From Bacillota bacterium (GTDB lineage: Bacteria > Bacillota > Limnochordia > Limnochordales > ZCTH02-B6), in assembly GCA_017578085.1 (NCBI GenBank), contig PKQR01000090.1:1-9313 (forward strand): a stretch of DNA of 9,313 nucleotides, in the 5' to 3' direction. The position numbers were made by a program, and so were the translations under genes. The notes under the pieces are model-generated. The model was not told the DNA's origin, made no database searches, and saw nothing but the letters and a program-made list of their open reading frames with translations. This document shows, one piece after another, positions 5,948 through 9,313 of this stretch. Within the stretch, counting starts at the first letter, position 1. Each line of letters opens with the position of its first letter.

Positions 5948-7624
5948 ACCGTCTTCGGCCACATCCACGTCCAGCGCGGCCGGGCGCTTGGGAAGGCCGG
6001 GCATGGTCATGACGTCACCCGTTAAGCAGACCAGGAACCCGGCGCCGAGGTTCGGGCGTACACTCCGCACCGTGAGCCGCCAGCCGCGTGGAGCGCCCTT
6101 CAAGTGGGGCTGATCCGTGATGGAGTGCTGGGTCTTGGCCACGCACACCGGCAGCCCCGCGGCCCCCAGCGCCTCACAGGCCGCGATGTCCCGTTCCGCC
6201 TCCGGCGTAAAGTCCACCCCGTCGGCCCCATAGACCGCCTGCGCCAGGCGCTCGAGCTTCTCCTTGATGGGCCAGTGCCACTCGTAGACAGGGCGGAACT
6301 GCGGGCGTTCCTTTGCCAGGATGTCCAGGACAGCCTCGGCCAGCGCCTCACCGCCCGCGCCGCCGTGCTGCACAACGGTGGCCTCGGCGTGCGGTACGCC
6401 CAGGGCGGCGCAGTGATCGAAGACGAGTTTCAGCTCGTCCTCCGAGTCCCCTTCGAAACGGTTGATGGCCACCACCACCGGCAGGCCAAACCGGCGCAAG
6501 ATCCCGATATGATGGTCCAAGTTGGCGAGCCCTGCCCGGACCGCCGCCGCGTCGGGTACGGCCATGCGGCTCTTGGCCACTCCGCCGTGCATGCGCAAAG
6601 CCCGCACGGAGGCCACCAGTACGGCCACATCGGGCACGAGACCGCTGTAGCCGTGGACGATGTGGAAGAATTTCTCCGCGCCCAGGTCCGCGGCAAAACC
6701 GCCCTCGGTCACCACGTAGTCGGACACCTTCAACGCAAGGCGCGTGGCGAGGATTGAATTGTTCCCGTGGGCGATGTTGGCAAAGGGCCCGCCGTGCACA
6801 AACGCCGGCTGGCCTTCCAGCGTCTGCACCAGGTTGGGCTTGATGGCTTGGGCCAGGACCGCGGCCAGCGCGCCTTGCGCCCCCAGATCCCGGGCGTACA
6901 CCGGCTGGCCGGTGTACGTGTAGCCGATGAGGATGCGGCCCAAGCGTTCTTTTAGGTCCGCGATCCCGTCGGCCAAGCAGAGAATGGCCATGATCTCCGA
7001 CGCGACAGTGATGTCAAACCGGCTCTCCCTGGGCACGCCGTTGGTCGAGCCGCCGAGCCCGACGATGACATGGCGCAGCGCGCGGTCGTTGACGTCCAGC
7101 ACCCGGGGCCACACGATGCGGCGAGGATCCAGTCCCAGCTCGTTGCCGTGGTGAATGTGGTTGTCGATCAGAGCCGCCAGCAGGTTGTGGGCGGCGCCGA
7201 CGGCGTGGATGTCGCCGGTGAAGTGCAGGTTGATCTCGTTGGCGGGGATGATGCGGGCGCGCCCGCCGCCGGTGGCGCCGCCCTTGATGCCAAACACCGG
7301 CCCCATGGAAGGCTCCCGCAGCGCAGCGGCGGCTTTTTTCCCAAGTCTGCCGAGGGCCTGCACGAGGCCGATGGCCACGGTCGTCTTGCCCTCGCCGGCC
7401 GGCGTAGCCGTGATGGCCGTCGTGTAGATGAGCTTCCCGTTGGGAGTCGACGCCCGCCGGGCTAACGCCTCTAAGGAGATCTTGGCCATGTAGTGCCCGT
7501 AAGGCTCCACTTCGTCGGGCTGGAACCCGGCCTCGGCGGCGACCTCCATGATGGGGCGTGGCTTCGGTGTTGCCTCCAGCGTCTCAGGCGCCACGGTCGG
7601 ACTGCCGCTTTCCGGCGCGGGCAT
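5927..7624 (-). CDS. fhs: Formate-tetrahydrofolate ligase
   Basis: ATP-dependent ligase that joins formate to tetrahydrofolate, giving 10-formyl-THF. It acts in one-carbon metabolism, and in acetogens in the methyl branch of the Wood-Ljungdahl pathway. The product has 565 residues, near the roughly 555-560 usual for the family. Visible are the nucleotide-binding loop TATPAGEGKTT (about residues 72-82), REPSMGPVFGIKGGATGGG (about 102-120), FTGDIHAVGAAHNLLAALIDNHI, FANIAHGNNSILAT, VVAINRFEGD and GAGFLVCLTGDVMTMPGLPK near the end. I chose the ATG at 7622-7624 because GGGAGG stands 9 bases before it. An upstream GTG at 7648 would add 8 residues whose codons contain that site. It is a single gene, convergent to lysC and divergent from the tRNA. 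No other Wood-Ljungdahl gene is nearby, so acetogenesis should not be concluded. I could not recognise its promoter in the GC-rich 7640-7780 stretch. Confidence 0.97.
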   Translation of the reverse strand: MPAPESGSPTVAPETLEATPKPRPIMEVAAEAGFQPDEVEPYGHYMAKISLEALARRASTPNGKLIYTTAITATPAGEGKTTVAIGLVQALGRLGKKAAAALREPSMGPVFGIKGGATGGGRARIIPANEINLHFTGDIHAVGAAHNLLAALIDNHIHHGNELGLDPRRIVWPRVLDVNDRALRHVIVGLGGSTNGVPRESRFDITVASEIMAILCLADGIADLKERLGRILIGYTYTGQPVYARDLGAQGALAAVLAQAIKPNLVQTLEGQPAFVHGGPFANIAHGNNSILATRLALKVSDYVVTEGGFAADLGAEKFFHIVHGYSGLVPDVAVLVASVRALRMHGGVAKSRMAVPDAAAVRAGLANLDHHIGILRRFGLPVVVAINRFEGDSEDELKLVFDHCAALGVPHAEATVVQHGGAGGEALAEAVLDILAKERPQFRPVYEWHWPIKEKLERLAQAVYGADGVDFTPEAERDIAACEALGAAGLPVCVAKTQHSITDQPHLKGAPRGWRLTVRSVRPNLGAGFLVCLTGDVMTMPGLPKRPAALDVDVAEDGTVRLPF

Positions 7625-7633
7625 GGCCAGGTC

Positions 7634-7639
7634 CCTCCC
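7634..7639 (-). promoter_or_regulatory. Ribosome binding site that fixes the fhs start
   Basis: On the minus strand GGGAGG stands 9 bases before the ATG at 7624. It excludes the longer GTG-initiated reading. Confidence 0.75.
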
Positions 7640-7783
7640 AAGCTTCACTCAGCCAGTGGGTCAGCTCCGGCCCCTTGGGGCGCGAAGAACTCCCGCATTC
7701 ATCTTGCCCCGCGGGTGGCCGCGTTCGCCAGTGGCAGATGTCCATCCGCGCTGCGCCGGCCGGGCGCAAGGTGCTTGGAGCCG

Positions 7784-7812
7784 TTGCCTTCCCGCCGGTT
7801 TTGTGGTATCCT
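7784..7812 (+). promoter_or_regulatory. Promoter of the tRNA-Pro gene
   Basis: -35 TTGCCT (7784-7789) and -10 TATCCT (7807-7812) are separated by 17 bp, with TG at 7804-7805 one base before the -10 (extended -10). Predicted transcription start is near 7819, giving a short 5' leader of about 13 bases before the mature tRNA. Confidence 0.7.
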
Positions 7813-7831
7813 AAGAACCGCCACCAGGAGT

Positions 7832-7909
7832 CGGGGCGTGGCGCAGCTTGGTTAGCGCGCTACCTTGGGGTGGTAGAGGTCGCTGGTTCGAATCCAGTCG
7901 CCCCGACCA
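7832..7909 (+). tRNA. tRNA-Pro (anticodon GGG)
   Basis: A full cloverleaf can be drawn. The acceptor stem CGGGGCG/CGCCCCG (7832-7838 / 7899-7905) has 7 bp. The D arm GCGC/GCGC encloses AGCTTGGTTA. The anticodon stem is CTACC (7860-7864) / GGTAG (7872-7876) with loop TTGGGGT, so the anticodon is GGG at 7867-7869. The T arm has loop TTCGAAT (7887-7893). The discriminator base is A7906, and CCA is encoded at 7907-7909. It reads proline codons CCC and CCU. It has its own promoter and terminator, and the 3' side borders DNA of different composition. Confidence 0.97.
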
Positions 7910-7916
7910 AGGCGAA

Positions 7917-7957
7917 GGGCCCATCGGAAGCCAATTTCCGATGGGCTCTATTCTTTG
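7917..7957 (+). terminator. Intrinsic terminator of the tRNA-Pro gene
   Basis: A perfect 11-bp stem GCCCATCGGAA (7919-7929) / TTCCGATGGGC (7936-7946), extendable by two pairs to 7917/7948, with a 6-base loop. It is followed by the T-rich run TCTATTCTTT. Confidence 0.88.
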
Positions 7958-8379
7958 TCAGCGTCTTCGTGGGCACCATTTCGCGCGACAAAAACGCGAC
8001 AAACCCTTGTTCGTGAGTGCCTGCCGTCTGATCCCGTAGACGCCGCGCGGCCCGGTTCGCGCGGCTATTTCCTCAACGGCGCGGCGTACCCGGCTTCATG
8101 CCGAACAGGAACTCAAGACTCGGCTCCTCCACCTCATCGCCCTCATGTGGCACGTGCCGTCTAGGTCATGGCGCCGCCTAGCCGGCGCAGCCGTAACAGC
8201 CCCCAATAGGCCGGCGGTCGCTGAACTTGCGCCCACGGAATATAGCCCCCACGGGTAGCTGGGGCCGTGACGTGATTACCGAACGTGCGCTTCTCTCGCG
8301 ATGTACGTCTGCCATGAACGTCGCACCGCGGTATTCGACGTCTCGCGCATGATTTTCTTGCCGACAATTATTGCCCGTT
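7949..8379. other. Stretch without a coherent gene, possibly eroded coding DNA
   Basis: I find no gene with a credible start, ribosome binding site and protein-like composition on either strand. Protein-like pieces appear on the minus strand but in shifting frames. One is a 30-codon open stretch at 8073-8165 ending EVEEPSLEFLFGMKPGTPRR and a TGA, with no start signal. Others end at a TAG at 8161-8163 or are split by stops near 8380. The pattern fits the remains of one or more decayed genes downstream of the GAF gene, but no family is recognisable. Apart from the repeat at 7984-8003, no RNA gene or strong hairpin was seen. Confidence 0.4.
7984..8003. repeat. Two-copy direct repeat CGCGACAAA, period 11
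   Basis: CGCGACAAA occurs at 7984-7992 and again at 7995-8003, exactly one helical turn apart and about 75 bases after the tRNA-Pro 3' end. Short repeats at helical spacing next to a tRNA are the layout of integrase arm-type binding sites. No integrase is visible, so the meaning is open. Confidence 0.45.
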
Positions 8380-8472
8380 TCACTCGTTCGGATTTCGGGG
8401 GAGCGGGCGAACGTACACCCCCGGCGCGATTTGCTTGTAGCCAGCCTTCACCATCCGTTGTGTTACCGTCAT
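8380..8472 (-). CDS. Small ORF of 30 codons coupled to the GAF gene
   Basis: ATG at 8472 to TGA at 8380, encoding a 30-residue basic peptide beginning MTVTQRMVKAGYKQIAPGVY and ending RNPNE. AGGAG (8486-8482) stands 9 bases before the ATG and is built into the TAG that ends the extended GAF frame (8487-8485), so the two would be translationally coupled. I do not recognise the peptide. It has no signal peptide or membrane segment. It may be a real microprotein or the N-terminal remnant of a longer gene: the next frame stays open with SERVKRAIIVGKKIMRE, as if a frameshift had cut it. Confidence 0.4.
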   Translation of the reverse strand: MTVTQRMVKAGYKQIAPGVYVRPLPRNPNE

Positions 8473-8484
8473 CGCGTTCCACTC

Positions 8485-8622
8485 CTATAACCAGGTGTAC
8501 GTGCTCGCCAGTTTCTCTGCCACTCCGGTCAGCACGTCATCGGTTCTCTCCGGATTTTGGGTCAGGTGCGAACGATCGGCGTGTGACCTGTCGTCTACTG
8601 AGAGTACCCCGAGTATGCGATC
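8485..8622 (-). pseudogene. In-frame continuation of the GAF domain after the TGA
   Basis: Directly after the TGA at 8623-8625 the same frame stays open for 45 codons to TAG at 8485-8487. It encodes DRILGVLSVDDRSHAD, then an acidic linker and a final helix-like TDDVLTGVAEKLASTY. This is the expected C-terminal part of a GAF fold (IGVLxVDS-like strand, then the last helix). The TGA is thus an interruption of a once longer protein of about 270 residues. A single C-to-T change of CGA (Arg) would create it. Translation past it is not shown. Confidence 0.7.
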
Positions 8623-9297
8623 TCACCGGACGATGGGCACCGATACGACGCACCGAATATCTCTCGTTAAGTCCCAATGTTCCCGGTCCATCCCGTAGCT
8701 GTTGGCACTTGCTGCCAGTTCTTCGAAAGTCTTGTCATTATGGTCAGACAAATCGAACCGCACGAGACTCCTGGGTTCATAGGCCAGACCAACTGCTCCC
8801 TGTCCGCGATTCCAGCACAGGCGCCGCTCCTGCTTTTCATAGTTCCCGTACCAGTACGCGATGCGAAGTGGCCCTAACCCGAAGTAACGCCGCGTCATGA
8901 TATTGGCGCGGACCGAAGAGCTGGTATCGCTCCCAACCAGCAGCCGTACCACCATGCGCAGTTCTTCCCTGAGAACCTCGCGTCGTCGGACGATCATTTC
9001 ATAAACGCTCAAAACGACGCTGCCGATACTGCCGACGAACGACAAAATAAGCCCCCACAGCACGAAGCCCCTAGCCCCAGGCGGCAACAAAGACAAGCTA
9101 GGGAACTGCAAAAGGAATGCCCCGATAGCACTTATCAGGAGCAAAATAACACGCCCTACAAAGAGCATCCATGGCGTTATTTGGCGAGAGATAAAGGAGT
9201 AGACGGCGCCCGCGCGGCGCACGCGTGCGATTAATTCGACAACCCTGAGAAGCAGACCTTTCGAACTATGATTCTTTTGCGACGCTAGGTGGTTCAC
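8623..9297 (-). CDS. Two-helix membrane protein with truncated GAF domain
   Basis: Encodes 224 residues from GTG at 9297 to TGA at 8623. A basic N-terminus is followed by two hydrophobic helices (about 43-65 and 77-99) separated by a short Pro/Gly loop, then a basic stretch (VRRREVLREELR) and a cytosolic GAF domain from about residue 105. The domain is recognised by LCWNRGQGAVGLAYE (160-174), the FDLSD strand, the YGMDREHW helix and DIRCVVSVPI (213-222). GAF domains bind small ligands or mediate dimerisation. Here the domain stops short of its last strands because of an in-frame TGA. The start is uncertain: GTG 9297 has only a weak site and the frame stays open to the window edge, so the gene may begin outside. 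Base composition is clearly less GC-rich than the genes to the left, which suggests horizontal acquisition. Ligand and role are unknown; it could be a sensor or an effector of an accessory system. Confidence 0.65.
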   Translation of the reverse strand: MNHLASQKNHSSKGLLLRVVELIARVRRAGAVYSFISRQITPWMLFVGRVILLLISAIGAFLLQFPSLSLLPPGARGFVLWGLILSFVGSIGSVVLSVYEMIVRRREVLREELRMVVRLLVGSDTSSSVRANIMTRRYFGLGPLRIAYWYGNYEKQERRLCWNRGQGAVGLAYEPRSLVRFDLSDHNDKTFEELAASANSYGMDREHWDLTRDIRCVVSVPIVR

Positions 9298-9313
9298 ATT
9301 TGGTCGTCCCGAC

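Noticed and set aside
7640..7780. Possible THF riboswitch or other folate-related leader ahead of fhs.
   Set aside because: I saw no conserved THF-riboswitch core and no clear terminator/anti-terminator pair; only short GC-rich inverted repeats that are expected by chance.
8623..8625. TGA in the GAF gene as a selenocysteine codon or an altered genetic code.
   Set aside because: TGA ends hom, thrC and thrB in this window, the position falls in a variable loop of the GAF fold rather than at a redox site, and I see no obvious downstream hairpin of the required kind.
8301..8900. A 199-codon plus-strand open frame opposite the GAF gene.
   Set aside because: The minus-strand frame has two membrane helices and GAF motifs, while the plus-strand frame is Ser/Thr/Arg-rich with no motif or ribosome binding site.
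9303..9313. GTCGTCCCGAC at the window edge matches the tRNA-Pro 3' end (GTCGCCCCGAC, 7897-7907) at 10 of 11 bases and could be the distal att site of an island.
   Set aside because: The match is short, does not extend to the left and is cut by the window edge. In GC-rich DNA it may be chance. It needs sequence beyond 9313.

Overview
The window looks like chromosomal DNA from a high-GC, spore-forming member of the Bacillota (Firmicutes). The reasons are the 3' part of the spore-coat morphogenesis gene spoIVA directly followed by an HU gene (the spoIVA-hup order of Bacillus), strong GGGAGG-type ribosome binding sites, frequent GTG/TTG starts and very GC-rich coding sequence (a hand count at 1321-1380 gives 41 of 60 bases G or C). 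I cannot name the genus. Relatives of Symbiobacterium, Thermaerobacter or other high-GC clostridia would fit.

Layout. Positions 1-647 are the end of spoIVA, followed by a strong intrinsic terminator (748-792). The HU gene (875-1150) stands alone with its own terminator (1178-1234). The U-tract of that terminator overlaps the weak -35 region of a promoter with an extended -10 box, which drives a compact amino-acid operon: hom (1293-2582), thrC (2579-3634), thrB (3631-4638) and lysC (4635-5888). Each junction is a 4-base ATGA stop/start overlap. Together these encode aspartokinase (first step of the aspartate pathway), homoserine dehydrogenase, homoserine kinase and threonine synthase. Aspartate-semialdehyde dehydrogenase (asd) is not in the window. 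lysC also carries a perfectly spaced internal ribosome binding site and GTG start at codon 247, which predicts a separate regulatory beta subunit.

A convergent gene for formate-tetrahydrofolate ligase (fhs, 5927-7624, minus strand) follows. The two genes share a 14-bp hairpin whose loop contains the fhs stop codon. Upstream of fhs, divergently, lies a tRNA-Pro(GGG) gene with encoded CCA, a good promoter and a terminator (7784-7957).

Beyond the tRNA the character changes. GC drops (27-30 of 60 bases in three sampled lines between 9001 and 9300), there is a roughly 430-bp stretch without a coherent gene, an 11-base-period direct repeat sits just behind the tRNA terminator, and a minus-strand gene encodes a two-helix membrane protein with a cytosolic GAF domain. 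That gene is broken by an in-frame TGA inside the GAF fold. The rest of the GAF domain continues in the same frame for 45 codons and is followed by a tightly coupled 30-codon ORF. This part looks like accessory DNA or the eroded edge of a tRNA-associated island. I saw no integrase, transposase, CRISPR array or recognisable defence system within the window.
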